A stretch of DNA of 64,000 bases from Paenibacillus sp. MAHUQ-63 (GCF_028765165.1 NZ_JARADB010000006.1:124001-188000); one strand, 5' to 3'; shown: positions 51,995 through 61,365, numbered from the stretch's first letter. Translations and numbers: made by a program. Notes: generated from the letters alone by a model not told the origin.

Positions 51995-53452
51995 ATGTTG
52001 ACGGTATTGTACACGGTGGCAGCGATCGTGATTGTCGTTTTTATTTTACTTACCACCATTGTCAGAGCCTATAAGAAAGTGCCGCCGAATGATGCGATGA
52101 TCGTGTTCGGTTTGGGGGGCAAGCGCGTCGTGCAGGGCGGCGGCACCTTCGTCATTCCGGGCTTCCAGAGCTTCAAAACGATTTCCATGATGCTGATGAG
52201 CTTCGATGTGAAGCCGGACCAGCCGATGTTTTCCTTGCAGGGCATAAGGCTCAAGATTGAAGCGGTTGCTCAAATCAAAATTCAGAGCGATCCCGTCGCC
52301 ATCGCCACGGCCTCCGAGCAGTTTCTGGATCATACGCTGCTGGAACGCGAGATGATGATTCTGCACTCCGTAGAGGGACATCTGCGCGGATTGGTCGGAC
52401 AGTTGACGGTCGAAGCGATTCTTAAGAACCCGGATGAGTTGAACAGCAAGATGAGAGAGACGTGTTCGGAGGATTTGGATAAAATGGGTCTCAGCCTGAT
52501 CTCCTTCGTTCTCAAGCGCGTGGCGGATGATCAAGGCTATATTGAGAACCTCGGAGTTCCGGAGATTGAGCGCGTCCGCAAAAGCGCCAGCATCGCCAAG
52601 GCCGAAGTCGAGCGGGATATCCAAATTCGCCAGGCGGACACGGAGAAGGAATCGGCCATCCGGCGAGCCGAGGCGCACCAGCTGAAGATTGAAGCGGAGA
52701 CGGCTGCTACGGCCAAGGAGGCGCAGTACCGCAAGGAGCTCAGCATGAAGGAGGCGGAGTTCAAGCAGGAGACGACCTCCCGCCAAGCCGAGGCGGATTT
52801 GGCCTATGAGCTGAAGCAGAATCAGATCAAGCAATCGCTCGTGACCGAGCAGGTGCGAATTAAGCAGATGGAAGCCGAAGCGAACAAGAACGTTCGGCAG
52901 ATCGAGGTCGAGCTGAAGCAGAAGGAGCTCGAAGCGACCGTCATCAAGCCGGCCGAAGCGGAGAAGCAGGCGGCTATTATGCGCGCGGAAGTGAGCAAGC
53001 AGCGGCAAATTCTCGAAGCGGAGGCCGAAGCCGAGTCGACGAGAAAACGCGGCGAAGCGACGGCTGAGGCCGAGCTCGCCAAAGGGAAGGCGAATGCGGA
53101 GGTCATTCGCTTGGCCGGTCTTGCGGAAGCGGAGGCGCTGGAGAAGAAAGCCGAGGCTTACAAGCAGTATACGCAAGCGGCGGTAACGGTGGAGATTCTG
53201 CGGATTCTCCCGGAACTGGCGGAACGCATTGCGGCCCCTCTGAGCAACGTGGATAAGATCACGGTGATCTCGCAAGACGGCGCGACCTCCGGCGTGAACC
53301 GGGTGACGGGCGACATCGCCAAGATGATTGCGCAGGTGCCCGAGATTACGCAAACGCTGACAGGTCAAACCGTCACCGATCTGGCGCGCGCCTTCCTCGG
53401 CAAAGACGCGGACCTAACGGCGAAAACCGTTATGAATAAGGATACGGAATAA
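51995..53452 (+). CDS. floT: Flotillin-like SPFH protein
   Basis: Predicted 485-residue membrane scaffold protein of functional membrane microdomains. Residues 3-22 are a membrane helix, about 30-220 an SPFH domain (VPPNDAMIVFGLGGKRVVQGGG), and 200-400 long Glu/Ala-rich coiled coil. GGGAGG precedes ATG 51995. Length and composition are those of Bacillus FloT/YuaG. It follows the NfeD-family gene in an operon ended by the hairpin at 53457. Confidence 0.95.
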   Translation: MLTVLYTVAAIVIVVFILLTTIVRAYKKVPPNDAMIVFGLGGKRVVQGGGTFVIPGFQSFKTISMMLMSFDVKPDQPMFSLQGIRLKIEAVAQIKIQSDPVAIATASEQFLDHTLLEREMMILHSVEGHLRGLVGQLTVEAILKNPDELNSKMRETCSEDLDKMGLSLISFVLKRVADDQGYIENLGVPEIERVRKSASIAKAEVERDIQIRQADTEKESAIRRAEAHQLKIEAETAATAKEAQYRKELSMKEAEFKQETTSRQAEADLAYELKQNQIKQSLVTEQVRIKQMEAEANKNVRQIEVELKQKELEATVIKPAEAEKQAAIMRAEVSKQRQILEAEAEAESTRKRGEATAEAELAKGKANAEVIRLAGLAEAEALEKKAEAYKQYTQAAVTVEILRILPELAERIAAPLSNVDKITVISQDGATSGVNRVTGDIAKMIAQVPEITQTLTGQTVTDLARAFLGKDADLTAKTVMNKDTE

Positions 53453-53456
53453 AAGA

Positions 53457-53497
53457 ATGCCCTCGGCCTTGCTGTTCTAAGGCTGAGGGCATTTTTC
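53457..53497 (+). terminator. Terminator after floT
   Basis: ATGCCCTCGGCCTT and AAGGCTGAGGGCAT arms with an 8-nt loop are followed by Ts. Confidence 0.85.
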
Positions 53498-53588
53498 TCT
53501 GCGGCGAATGTCGAATTGCTATACAATAGGAGAGAAGCTGGGATGTTGGTTGGGTCCCAGAGTTTAGATTGAAACGAGGCAGTCCATC

Positions 53589-55076
53589 ATGCATATTTAC
53601 CGCAAGTTTCTGCGAGATTTGATTCGCAACTATATCATAGGCTCCGGCATTGCCGTTGTGGTGGTAGGCGGGGTCATCATTTCGACGACGCTAGCGATTT
53701 CGAGTGCGGAGATGGTCCACATTTTCTTCATTATGATCTTATCGCTCTGTGTGATGATCCTGGCCGAGCTGCTCGTATTTCGCCGGCATATGCAGCCGAT
53801 TCGGGCTATGCTAGTCCGGGAAGCGCCCGAACTTGCCGTCATCCGCGAGGCTTATGTGCAGACCCACCGCTTCCCGGCGCTCTCGGTGAAACGAATTCTG
53901 GGGCCGCACTTTCTAGGCCTCTCCGTCCCGGCGATGGCGATGGCCTTCATCGCGATTAAGGCGGGATGGCTGTCGCTTCCGATGTATTATCTCGGCCTTG
54001 CCGGCGTTGGAGCCGTACTGGTGGCCAGCATGCACGCTTTGCTGGAATTCTTCATGACGGCTCAGGCGATTCGCCCGGTCCTTATACATATCCGCGATGT
54101 AGGCGGGCGTCTCTATGGCGAAGATGTCTCGCTGGACGGGCGGGTCATCGTATCCATTCAGTGCAAGTTTCAACTGAGCGCCTTTCTAATCGGGACGATG
54201 CCCTTGTTCCTGTTCAGCTTGGCGACGCAAATCCGACTTATTTCGGAAGCGTCGCATGTATCCGTCGATTATTGGAAATGGGCGGGCCTTATTCTGCTGC
54301 TCGGTGTCGGCTTCTCTTCGTTGGGGGCCAGGATGCTGGCGAGAGATATTCAGCAGCCGATCGAATATTTACATAAGGCGATGAAGGACGTCCAAGCGGG
54401 GGATTTGCAAGTGCGCGCGTCGGATTTATATTCCGATTAGTTCTCGCGGCTTGTGGCCGGCTTCAATCATATGGTCAAAGGCCTGGAGGCCCGCGAGCGC
54501 ATGAACAATCAGCTGCTCCAGAGCTATTACGCTACGCTCGCTGCCGCTCTGGACGCCAGAGATGCTTATACGGCCGGTCATTCCACACGCGTCGCCCAAT
54601 ATTCGCTGATGATTGGCAGAGCGGAAGGGCTGAGTGAGCGGCAGCTGGATCTCCCGAACAAAACGGCGCTGCTGCATGATATCGGCAAAATCGGCGTGCG
54701 TGACGATGTGCTGTTGAAGGAGGGCCGGCTGACCGACGAGCAGTTCGAGATCATCAAGCTGCATCCGGTGCTGGGTGAATCGATCTTGAAGCAGATCGAG
54801 CCCGCCGAAGCGATGGCTCCGCTGCTTCCCGGCGTGCGCTCGCATCACGAGCGCTATGACGGCAAGGGATATCCGGACGGCCTGCAGGGCCAGGATATTC
54901 CGGAATTCGGGCGCATCATAGCGGTAGCGGATGCGTTCGATGCGATGACGTCCGACCGGCCGTACCGGAAGGGGATGCCTGCGGAGAAAGCGCTGGCCAT
55001 TCTCCAGGAAGGGAAGGGGACGCAATGGGATCCCCGCTATGCGCAGTCGTTTATGGATGCATATACGAAACAGTAA
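53589..55076 (+). pseudogene. Membrane-HAMP-HD-GYP phosphodiesterase gene broken by in-frame amber codon
   Basis: The reading frame would give a 495-residue protein. Residues 1-280 contain membrane helices and a HAMP domain (ARDIQQPIEYLHKAMKDVQAGDL), and residues of about 300-495 form an HD-GYP domain (LHDIGKIGV, HHERYDGKGYPDGL) that would hydrolyse c-di-GMP. TAG at 54438-54440 interrupts the frame after DLYSD, where HAMP proteins usually continue EFSRLVAGFNHM; a single G-to-T change from GAG explains it. The sequence on both sides is otherwise undamaged, so it is a recent null mutation, a sequencing error or a suppressed amber. Confidence 0.8.
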
Positions 55077-55080
55077 TACA

Positions 55081-55130
55081 AAGGGGCCACCCGGCGGCAG
55101 AAGGATCTGCACGTGCGGGTGGCCCCTTAT
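55081..55130. terminator. Bidirectional terminator
   Basis: AAGGGGCCACCCG and CGGGTGGCCCCTT arms form a 13-bp stem between the HD-GYP and anti-sigma genes. Confidence 0.75.
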
Positions 55131-55136
55131 TGCATG

Positions 55137-56426
55137 CTATTCAGCTGCTCGGGCCAGCTTATCCGAGAGCGTCGGTTCCAGGAAGCGGCCGACCTTGTCA
55201 ATCCACTCCTCGACGTAATGATCCGTGGCCCACTGTGCCATCACCAGCTTCTCGCCGGGTAATAAATCCAGTGTAAGCTGCGGAGCGCTGCCCGGCGCTT
55301 GGCCGTAAGGGTAGAACTTGAGCTGATCTTTCTCGAAGATCACGATCATATCGCCTAGCGGCGATGTCAGCGCATCCGTCGCTTGCGGCCAGGTGGACTG
55401 AATGCCGCTCCAGGTACAGCACAGCTCGTCGTGATTCACGACCTTCTCCGGCAGCTCGCGCGGGAAGTCATGCAGCACGTAGCTGTCAGGCGCTGTGGAG
55501 CTCGCGCGCGGTGTCTCCGCGACTTTGCCGACCCAGCGACCGGGTTCGCGCTGTATCGTCCAGCTCTGGGATGTGAGATCTCCGCGCAGTCCGCTGGACA
55601 GGGAGGCAAGCGTGCTGTCAACGTTCGCATTCGAGCCATAGACATCGGCAAGCGATACGTGATTCTTGTCCACCGGTTTATTATAGAACTGGATGGTGTG
55701 CCCTTCCTTCAATTGCGGGAGAGTACGCACCCAGATGCGGTCCGCCTGATAAGGGACATTGCCCCGCAGCGTCTGCTCCGACTCGGCAATCGACAAGTAC
55801 TGATTCCCTGCGAAAAGCAGCGTTTCCGTGCGATTCAGCTGTTCGCTTTCCACATCCGGGAATACTTCCGGCTTGGCAGGCTGATCGGCTAAGTGCGCGG
55901 ATAAGTAGTGGAATTCATCGGTCTTCGTTCGATGAACGAGCGAGTCGATCTTCCAGAAGTTTTGCTTATAGGGCATGAGAATTCCTGGGCCCTCGGATGT
56001 TAATTGCAGCTGTCCGCGAACAGGCGCGATCAGCATCGTGCGATACGTACTATAGGGCATTGGCTTCACCGACCGCCCGGATTGGGCCTCTGCAGGCTCC
56101 TGCTCGGTCCTTAGCCCAATGAGCAAAGCCGTCGTAATCGGCGTCGGCGAGTGGCTGACGGACGCTGCAGCCGTTGTTAAACCGGCGTCTGCGACAGGAG
56201 CGGCTTCGCTCTGGGTATGCAGCGTTCCCCATGGGAAAAGCAGCAGGGCTGCGGCGACCGCGCCGATGCCTGCGAAGCAGAACACGGGCCCTACCTTCGG
56301 CTTCGTTCGTTCCTTGCGCTCGATCGCGTCTTCGATGTCGCGTTGAAGCTTGGAAGTAAAGCCGGGGCGCTCAAGCGGTCCTGATTCCAATTGTTTGCGT
56401 AAATCATCCGGATCAGGATTGTTCAA
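55137..56426 (-). CDS. Anti-sigma factor, single-pass membrane protein
   Basis: Predicted protein of about 430 residues: a short cytoplasmic N-terminus (about 1-48), one membrane helix (about 50-70; VFCFAGIGAVAAALLLFPW) and a large extracytoplasmic domain without a recognised fold. Its gene overlaps the end of the ECF sigma gene, which is the usual arrangement for sigma and cognate anti-sigma. TTG 56426 has AAGGAG 10 nt upstream; GTG 56435 in the same frame has no room for one. The inducing signal is unknown. Confidence 0.7.
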   Translation of the reverse strand: MNNPDPDDLRKQLESGPLERPGFTSKLQRDIEDAIERKERTKPKVGPVFCFAGIGAVAAALLLFPWGTLHTQSEAAPVADAGLTTAAASVSHSPTPITTALLIGLRTEQEPAEAQSGRSVKPMPYSTYRTMLIAPVRGQLQLTSEGPGILMPYKQNFWKIDSLVHRTKTDEFHYLSAHLADQPAKPEVFPDVESEQLNRTETLLFAGNQYLSIAESEQTLRGNVPYQADRIWVRTLPQLKEGHTIQFYNKPVDKNHVSLADVYGSNANVDSTLASLSSGLRGDLTSQSWTIQREPGRWVGKVAETPRASSTAPDSYVLHDFPRELPEKVVNHDELCCTWSGIQSTWPQATDALTSPLGDMIVIFEKDQLKFYPYGQAPGSAPQLTLDLLPGEKLVMAQWATDHYVEEWIDKVGRFLEPTLSDKLARAAE

Positions 56427-56979
56427 GAGCCTCACGCTCCTTCAGTTTGACCACCTTGAGTCTGGCGTGGTGAAGCCGCGATTTGACGGTACCCTCCGAG
56501 ATGTTAAGAATGGATGCCATTTCTTTGGTGGAGAGCTGGTAATGAGCATGCAAAATAAGAATCTCCCTGTACTTCGGAGGCAGGGAAATCACTTTTTTCC
56601 AAATATCGCTTGCGTATAATTTCTCCATGGCTTCCGTTTCGGCAGATTGTGATGTGCCCGTCGATTGGATGAAGCCGACAAGCGTCACTTTGCGCCAGAA
56701 AGCCTTGCGCAGATAGTCGTAAGTTGTATTGCGGGTAATCGTAAGAAGCCAGGTCTTGACCGAGGCCTCACCGCGGAATGTAGTAAGATTGCGATAAACT
56801 TTAAGGAATGCATCCTGTGTAATATCATCGGCTAAATCCGAATTGCGGCAAATGCTGAAGGCATAATTCCAAACATCATTGCCATAGGTTTCCATCAGAT
56901 TACGAAGAATAACTTTCTGATCTGTGGTTTCAGATACGTATTTCAAATATTCAAAAACATGGACACCGGTCGTCTCCAT
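56413..56979 (-). CDS. ECF-type RNA polymerase sigma factor
   Basis: Predicted 188-residue ECF sigma factor. Region 2 lies at about residues 25-95 (VWNYAFSICRNSDLADDITQDAFLKVYRNL, WLLTITRNTTYDYLR), and region 4 at about 125-180 (LPPKYREILILHAHYQLSTKEMASILNISEGTVKSRLHHAR). It is directly before the anti-sigma gene. GAGGTGAGGG precedes ATG 56979. The promoter it recognises cannot be told; an inverted repeat lies upstream at 57043-57079. Confidence 0.93.
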   Translation of the reverse strand: METTGVHVFEYLKYVSETTDQKVILRNLMETYGNDVWNYAFSICRNSDLADDITQDAFLKVYRNLTTFRGEASVKTWLLTITRNTTYDYLRKAFWRKVTLVGFIQSTGTSQSAETEAMEKLYASDIWKKVISLPPKYREILILHAHYQLSTKEMASILNISEGTVKSRLHHARLKVVKLKEREALEQS

Positions 56980-57042
56980 TCCCTCACCTCTCTGAATTAG
57001 ACGCGTGCAGCCTGAAAAAGTTCGATATCCGCCTAAAAAAAT

Positions 57043-57079
57043 TTACTGCACCCTATAACTATACCATTCGAATGCAGTA
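57043..57079. promoter_or_regulatory. Inverted repeat upstream of the ECF sigma gene
   Basis: TTACTGCA (57043-57050) and TGCAGTAA (57072-57079) form a perfect 8-bp inverted repeat with a 21-bp spacer, 64-100 bp before the sigma start codon. It could be a regulator site. I do not recognise it. Confidence 0.35.
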
Positions 57080-57178
57080 AGGAACATCGGTCTATGATTC
57101 AGAGAAAGGATCGAAAAAAGTGTGTCCAAATAGACGGGGACGGGGCCGGAAGGAGGCAGGAGGCGCGGGCGGGAAAGT

Positions 57179-58435
57179 TCAGTCCTCGTGGGGGTGTTCG
57201 ATTTTGCCTACCGTAATTGCTTTGTAGCGCCAGAAGGTTTCGTTAATGAGTGCCGCCTCTTGGTCATTCAAATATTGAACCAATACCGTGACTTCAGGTA
57301 CCTTATTGGGACGGCGGGAGAGGCTGTGCTTGGATTTCAACAGCTGTCCGATGATGAACCCGATCAGGAAGCCGCCGATGCCGTAGAGCAGCCCCCAGAT
57401 AATAGGGCCCCATTCCAGCACGAATCCTAAACTGATACCGATCACGCTGCAGGCCGTCGCGCTGGCAAAACCGATTTCAACGGCTTTGGTTGTCTGGTCG
57501 AAGCGCTGGTCGACGATAGACAACGATTTATCTCGATGAGCGTTCATGAGGACAGGCAGAATCCGGCCGGACGGAATCCCGCTGTGCTCCAGGATGCTTA
57601 GAGCTTGTTCCAGCTCCGTGCTATGTTCAAATGTACCGATTATCCACAGTGGAATATGGTTTGCGCTGCTGCCGCCCATGATTCGATTCCTTGCTTTCTC
57701 ATAATAATCCGTCAAATATTGGCGCTGTGTTATACGAAACAACCGATTCTGTTCAATAGAGCTCGAATAGGCATGGAACATGGCGCCTCCGAGCACGGAG
57801 GGCATGAACATCAGCCACTGAGGCTGCAAAATGCTGGCCACCATCCGGTTATGTCCCAGGATTAGCGCCATAAGGGCCTCATAACTGTGAGAGAAAGTGA
57901 TGTAAATCCACCACCAGAGAATGCCGTAAAAGCCCAACCAGATATGTTTATTGTAGAGCTGTCCCAGACCGGGAAAAAAGAACGAGCAGAAAGCGGCGAC
58001 AAGAGGCCGTTTCTTCTCGAGGAATTGAATGCCGGTTGAGCGCATGAGATGAACCGGAATCCGGCCGTTTTCCAAGATAGCCAACTCATAATGCTTGTTC
58101 GTTTCGAGCGCGCTTCGGTAGCTGTCCCAAATCGCAAAGAAATAAATAATCATATAGCCGTACAGCCACTGAGGGTGCAGCACCTGCTTGGCCATTGCGA
58201 AGTTGCCGCTGAAGGAATACACCATACCCTCATTGATATGGGCTAATGTATTAATGATAACCTCGGATAAGGTCAGCAGAACGCCTGTCGTATTTTTGTA
58301 CATGAGCAGGTGTCCGAAACCAGGGAAGGAAGCTGACCACCACGCCACCATGACCGGATTGCGCCGCTGGGCATAAATAATATCGAACCTTCGTACGGAG
58401 GCCATCATCCATCGGGGAGTGGAATTTGTCGACAA
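57179..58435 (-). CDS. Multi-pass membrane protein, fused paralogue of the 7277-8516 gene pair
   Basis: Predicted 418-residue protein of unknown function. Residues 1-270 resemble the protein encoded at 7277-8050 (RRNPVMVAWWSASFPGFGHLL versus KRNPFIIAWWSAAFPGFGHLL; FFPGLGQLY versus LMPGMGQLY). Residues of about 275-415 resemble the 151-residue protein encoded at 8061-8516 (FEHSTELEQALSILEHSGI; IWGLLYGIGGFLIGFIIG). The start TTG 58435 has GAGAGG about 11 nt upstream, a somewhat wide spacing. Roughly six membrane segments are visible. Single-gene transcript. Confidence 0.75.
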   Translation of the reverse strand: MSTNSTPRWMMASVRRFDIIYAQRRNPVMVAWWSASFPGFGHLLMYKNTTGVLLTLSEVIINTLAHINEGMVYSFSGNFAMAKQVLHPQWLYGYMIIYFFAIWDSYRSALETNKHYELAILENGRIPVHLMRSTGIQFLEKKRPLVAAFCSFFFPGLGQLYNKHIWLGFYGILWWWIYITFSHSYEALMALILGHNRMVASILQPQWLMFMPSVLGGAMFHAYSSSIEQNRLFRITQRQYLTDYYEKARNRIMGGSSANHIPLWIIGTFEHSTELEQALSILEHSGIPSGRILPVLMNAHRDKSLSIVDQRFDQTTKAVEIGFASATACSVIGISLGFVLEWGPIIWGLLYGIGGFLIGFIIGQLLKSKHSLSRRPNKVPEVTVLVQYLNDQEAALINETFWRYKAITVGKIEHPHED

Positions 58436-58526
58436 CGTAAATCCATCCTCTCTGCGTTTGGTCTAGTATCACAACAATTGGCATTTATTATGCAAAATAT
58501 GGGATGCAAAATTTGTCGCAACAGTC

Positions 58527-58556
58527 TTGACAATAGAAGGCCATAACACGCAATAT
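58527..58556 (+). promoter_or_regulatory. SigA-type promoter of the 147-residue gene
   Basis: TTGACA (58527-58532), 18 nt, CAATAT (58551-58556), 50 bp before the start codon. Confidence 0.6.
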
Positions 58557-58605
58557 GAAGGTAGGATGATGTCATCAAACAGGTCCTTCGGAGAGGAAGA
58601 ACACC

Positions 58606-59049
58606 ATGAATTTCGTTGAGCATATTATGGATCACCTGCGTTCCGGTGCCATTAACAACTATCCGCAGCCAGTTTCACTGAATATGGGACTAGCGTATAC
58701 GGTTAAACTGGAAGACAGAAAGACGAATTTAATTTGGTTGCCTTTTGAATATACGGGACTTGCTTACGTGGATATGGGACAGCAAGTGAATGTTTATCCC
58801 TATTATCGAGGCGTCATATTTGAAGAGGTCGAGCTTTCCCGCGGTACGGATCTGCATAAGCCCCAAACGGAGGAAGCCTTCGTTAAGACCTTATTTCACA
58901 AAAGCTGGGAAATGCATCAGCTGCTCCAGCAGGAGAAATATGCCTATTTGCAAGGCAGCGCACCGGATTTCTTGACCAAGATGCTGTACATAGCCGATTG
59001 GCTGCGCTATTATAATTCGGCCGTAACCGTAGGCGCACGAAAATCATAA
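58606..59049 (+). CDS. Hypothetical protein, 147 residues
   Basis: Predicted 147-residue soluble protein rich in aromatic residues (MGLAYTVKLEDRKTNLIWLPFEYTGLAYVDM). Its beta-rich first half and helical second half (FVKTLFHKSWEMHQLLQQEKYAYL) match no family I recognise. GGAGAGG precedes ATG 58606, and a SigA-type promoter and a terminator bracket the gene. It is transcribed away from the fused membrane gene. Confidence 0.7.
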   Translation: MNFVEHIMDHLRSGAINNYPQPVSLNMGLAYTVKLEDRKTNLIWLPFEYTGLAYVDMGQQVNVYPYYRGVIFEEVELSRGTDLHKPQTEEAFVKTLFHKSWEMHQLLQQEKYAYLQGSAPDFLTKMLYIADWLRYYNSAVTVGARKS

Positions 59050-59063
59050 TCGCCGTTCATAGT

Positions 59064-59105
59064 AGGACCATAACATCTACAGGTGTAGAGGGTATGGTCC
59101 TTTTT
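59064..59105 (+). terminator. Terminator after the 147-residue gene
   Basis: AGGACCATA and TATGGTCCT arms enclose an inner ATCTAC/GTAGA pairing and are followed by TTTTT. Confidence 0.8.
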
Positions 59106-59295
59106 GCTGATCTGGGAGACGGTGCCGGCCGTTCTGACAGGTGCTGGCGGTGCGGCTATAGACCCAAGCCTGACCGGGTTTGTCGCGTCTTCCTTACTAG
59201 GCATAAAGCCTGTTCTCAAAGCTGAATAGAAGGCTTATTCTAGACAATGGTACAAGTTGGTACCGAATAAATTGTAGAGAAGCGGAGAATCTTGT

Positions 59296-60525
59296 ATGCG
59301 GCAATTGAATAAATGGCTAACCATAGCAGCGGTATGCTGCGTAATAACCATAGGCACTCAGCAAGCGAAAGTTGAAGCTGCAGCCATGAAGGATGTCAAG
59401 GGGCACTGGGCGGAGCAGACGATTAACCAGATGTCGCAGCAAGGGCTGCTTGACGGCTTCCCGGACGGGACCTTTCGGCCCGACGACGCGGTGACGGCAG
59501 ATCAATTCGTGAAAATTGTGCTGCTTGCTTTCACCGATATATTTCCCAATGGGGAGCGGAATTGGAGAAGCAGTTTCCTGCAATCGTTAAGCGCCGGCAA
59601 TCAGAGCATTTTGCAGCAGGATTACCGGGACTTCACATTCAAGCCGAGCACGGTCGGCTATTGGGCCAAACCTTATTTGGATTTGGCCAGCGATCTTCAT
59701 TTCATAAGCAAAGGCCAATTCCCGGATTACAAGGCGAAGCTGAAGCGGGAGGACGTTGCAGAGATCTTATATTATTTACTTAAGGAAACCGAGTATTTGG
59801 AGGACGAAGCGTACAGCCTTCGAGCGGCCTCCCAGTTCGGCGATCTGCGGAGCGCGACGGCAAGACAGCAGAGGTTCATCGGGGAAGCGATGACGAAGGG
59901 GATCATGGAAGGATACCCGAACGGATACTTCGGTGTCGGCCGTGACGTAACCCGTGCCGAAGCGCTGCAGATCATTGCACGGCTGCAGACCAAATCGAAA
60001 CGGATTAGCGTCAAGAACGAGGGCGAGGCGTTCGTCAAAGTCGTGCCTACGAAGGATGGCAGCTACAAGAAGTTGATCTTCCCCGATCAGCGCATGCTGG
60101 AGGCTTACGATGTTATGGAAGAAGCCGGCAAGCTGCGCGGGACGAACTACGATCTGGAGGAAACGACGCTGCGCCTGTTCCGGAACGCGGAGGCCAAGGC
60201 CGTTGCCGTGAACGGCCCGACCGCCGGAGTGCGCAACAGCAATGAGGCCTCCCTGTGGCTCGATCCGCAGTTCGCCACTTACGGCGTAACGGTCCGCTTG
60301 GAGGACGGCACATTGGCCCGTAATATGGAGAGCATCCGGAAGTTCACGGATAACCTGTTCGGCTATGATGCCGACATTTTCTATCGTCATTTCACGGAAG
60401 CCTGCGCTCAGGCGGCGGCCCAAGGCGTATTGGAGACGACGACGAAGCAGATCGGGAGCTTCTCTGTGGAAACGCGTTTGGAGCCGGACGGCAAAACAAT
60501 TGTTTTCTCGATCATACACGCTTAG
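59296..60525 (+). CDS. S-layer homology domain protein
   Basis: Predicted 409-residue secreted protein. The signal peptide is residues 1-29. SLH domains lie at about residues 30-75 (MKDVKGHWAEQTINQM), 108-160 and 180-230 (MTKGIMEGYPNGYFGVGRDVTRAEAL). The remaining 170 residues are a separate domain of unknown function. The SLH triplet should attach it to pyruvylated secondary cell-wall polymers. There is no clear upstream ribosome binding site beyond a GAGAAG-like sequence. The 59050-59295 gap holds a terminator only. Confidence 0.88.
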   Translation: MRQLNKWLTIAAVCCVITIGTQQAKVEAAAMKDVKGHWAEQTINQMSQQGLLDGFPDGTFRPDDAVTADQFVKIVLLAFTDIFPNGERNWRSSFLQSLSAGNQSILQQDYRDFTFKPSTVGYWAKPYLDLASDLHFISKGQFPDYKAKLKREDVAEILYYLLKETEYLEDEAYSLRAASQFGDLRSATARQQRFIGEAMTKGIMEGYPNGYFGVGRDVTRAEALQIIARLQTKSKRISVKNEGEAFVKVVPTKDGSYKKLIFPDQRMLEAYDVMEEAGKLRGTNYDLEETTLRLFRNAEAKAVAVNGPTAGVRNSNEASLWLDPQFATYGVTVRLEDGTLARNMESIRKFTDNLFGYDADIFYRHFTEACAQAAAQGVLETTTKQIGSFSVETRLEPDGKTIVFSIIHA

Positions 60526-60535
60526 CGGATTGGAT

Positions 60536-60567
60536 GAGGTGTACATACAAGTTGTACGCCTCTTTTT
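60536..60567 (+). terminator. Terminator after the SLH gene
   Basis: GAGGTGTAC and GTACGCCTC arms (one G-T pair) are followed by TTTTT. Confidence 0.75.
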
Positions 60568-60589
60568 AATTTGAGCAGGTATCTAGCTA

Positions 60590-60607
60590 ACATGTACGTA
60601 CAAGTGT
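60590..60607 (+). promoter_or_regulatory. AraR-like operator upstream of araD
   Basis: ACATGTACGTACAAGTGT resembles the AraR operator core (TTGTACGTACAA). It lies 38 bp before the araD start codon. No araR gene is in the window. Confidence 0.6.
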
Positions 60608-60644
60608 ATAATGAGTTATTATACACGGAAGGTGATGAGAGCAA

Positions 60645-61334
60645 GTGCTGGACAATTTAAAACAGGCGGTTCTGGAAGCGAACCTGGACCTGCCCAAAAA
60701 TCGGCTGGTCACATTCACATGGGGAAATGTCAGCGGGATTGACCGCGATCAGGGACTTGTCGTAATTAAACCAAGCGGTGTTCCCTACGAGGAGCTGAAA
60801 GCCGAGGATCTCGTTGTGGTGGACTTGGAAGGCCGCATTGTAGAAGGCAAGCTGAAGCCTTCCTCGGACACGCCGACCCATCTGGCGTTATACCGCGCTT
60901 TCCCGTCGATTGGCGGTATTGTGCATACGCACTCGCCGTGGGCCACCAGTTGGGCGCAAGCGGGCCGGGGCATCCCGGCGCTGGGTACGACACATGCCGA
61001 CTACTTCTATGGTGAAGTCCCCTGCACACGTCTCATGACGGAAGCTGAGATCAAGGGGGCATACGAGCTGGAGACGGGCAACGTCATCATCGAGACGTTC
61101 AAGGATTTGGACCCGGCGATGGTGCCAGGCGTGCTGGTGAACTGCCATGCGCCGTTCAGCTGGGGCAAGGATCCGCACAATGCGGTGCATAACGCCGTTG
61201 TGCTGGAGGAAGTTGCAAAGATCGCCTACCGCACCTATCAACTGAATCCTTCGATTCAGGCGATGGATCAGACGCTGCTGGACCGGCACTTCCTGAGAAA
61301 GCACGGAGCTAACGCCTATTACGGGCAGCAATAA
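60645..61334 (+). CDS. araD: L-ribulose-5-phosphate 4-epimerase
   Basis: Predicted 229-residue class II aldolase-like enzyme that interconverts L-ribulose 5-phosphate and D-xylulose 5-phosphate in arabinose use. The metal-binding [15 protein letters not shown] and [12 protein letters not shown] motifs and the N-terminal [14 protein letters not shown] are typical. The start is GTG 60645 with GGAAGGTGATGAGAG upstream. It stands alone without araA or araB, behind an AraR-like site, so it probably belongs to a dispersed arabinose regulon. Confidence 0.95.
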   Translation: MLDNLKQAVLEANLDLPKNRLVTFTWGNVSGIDRDQGLVVIKPSGVPYEELKAEDLVVVDLEGRIVEGKLKPSSDTPTHLALYRAFPSIGGIVHTHSPWATSWAQAGRGIPALGTTHADYFYGEVPCTRLMTEAEIKGAYELETGNVIIETFKDLDPAMVPGVLVNCHAPFSWGKDPHNAVHNAVVLEEVAKIAYRTYQLNPSIQAMDQTLLDRHFLRKHGANAYYGQQ

Positions 61335-61365
61335 TACCGGCGATTGACCGGAATCATAAATTTAT

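Noticed and set aside
52046-53368. 440-residue open frame antisense to floT
   Set aside because: Leu/Arg-rich mirror of the Glu/Ala-rich flotillin coiled coil; no start signals.
54438-54440. Pyrrolysine or other recoding at the amber codon
   Set aside because: No recoding machinery is visible and the position is an ordinary HAMP linker residue; mutation or sequencing error is simpler.
54441-55076. Reading the HD-GYP part as an independent gene
   Set aside because: It continues the same frame without a credible ribosome binding site, and the upstream half lacks an output domain; a single interrupted gene explains both.
59050-59295. Possible riboswitch before the SLH gene
   Set aside because: I could not find a known aptamer consensus; only the terminator of the upstream gene is supported.
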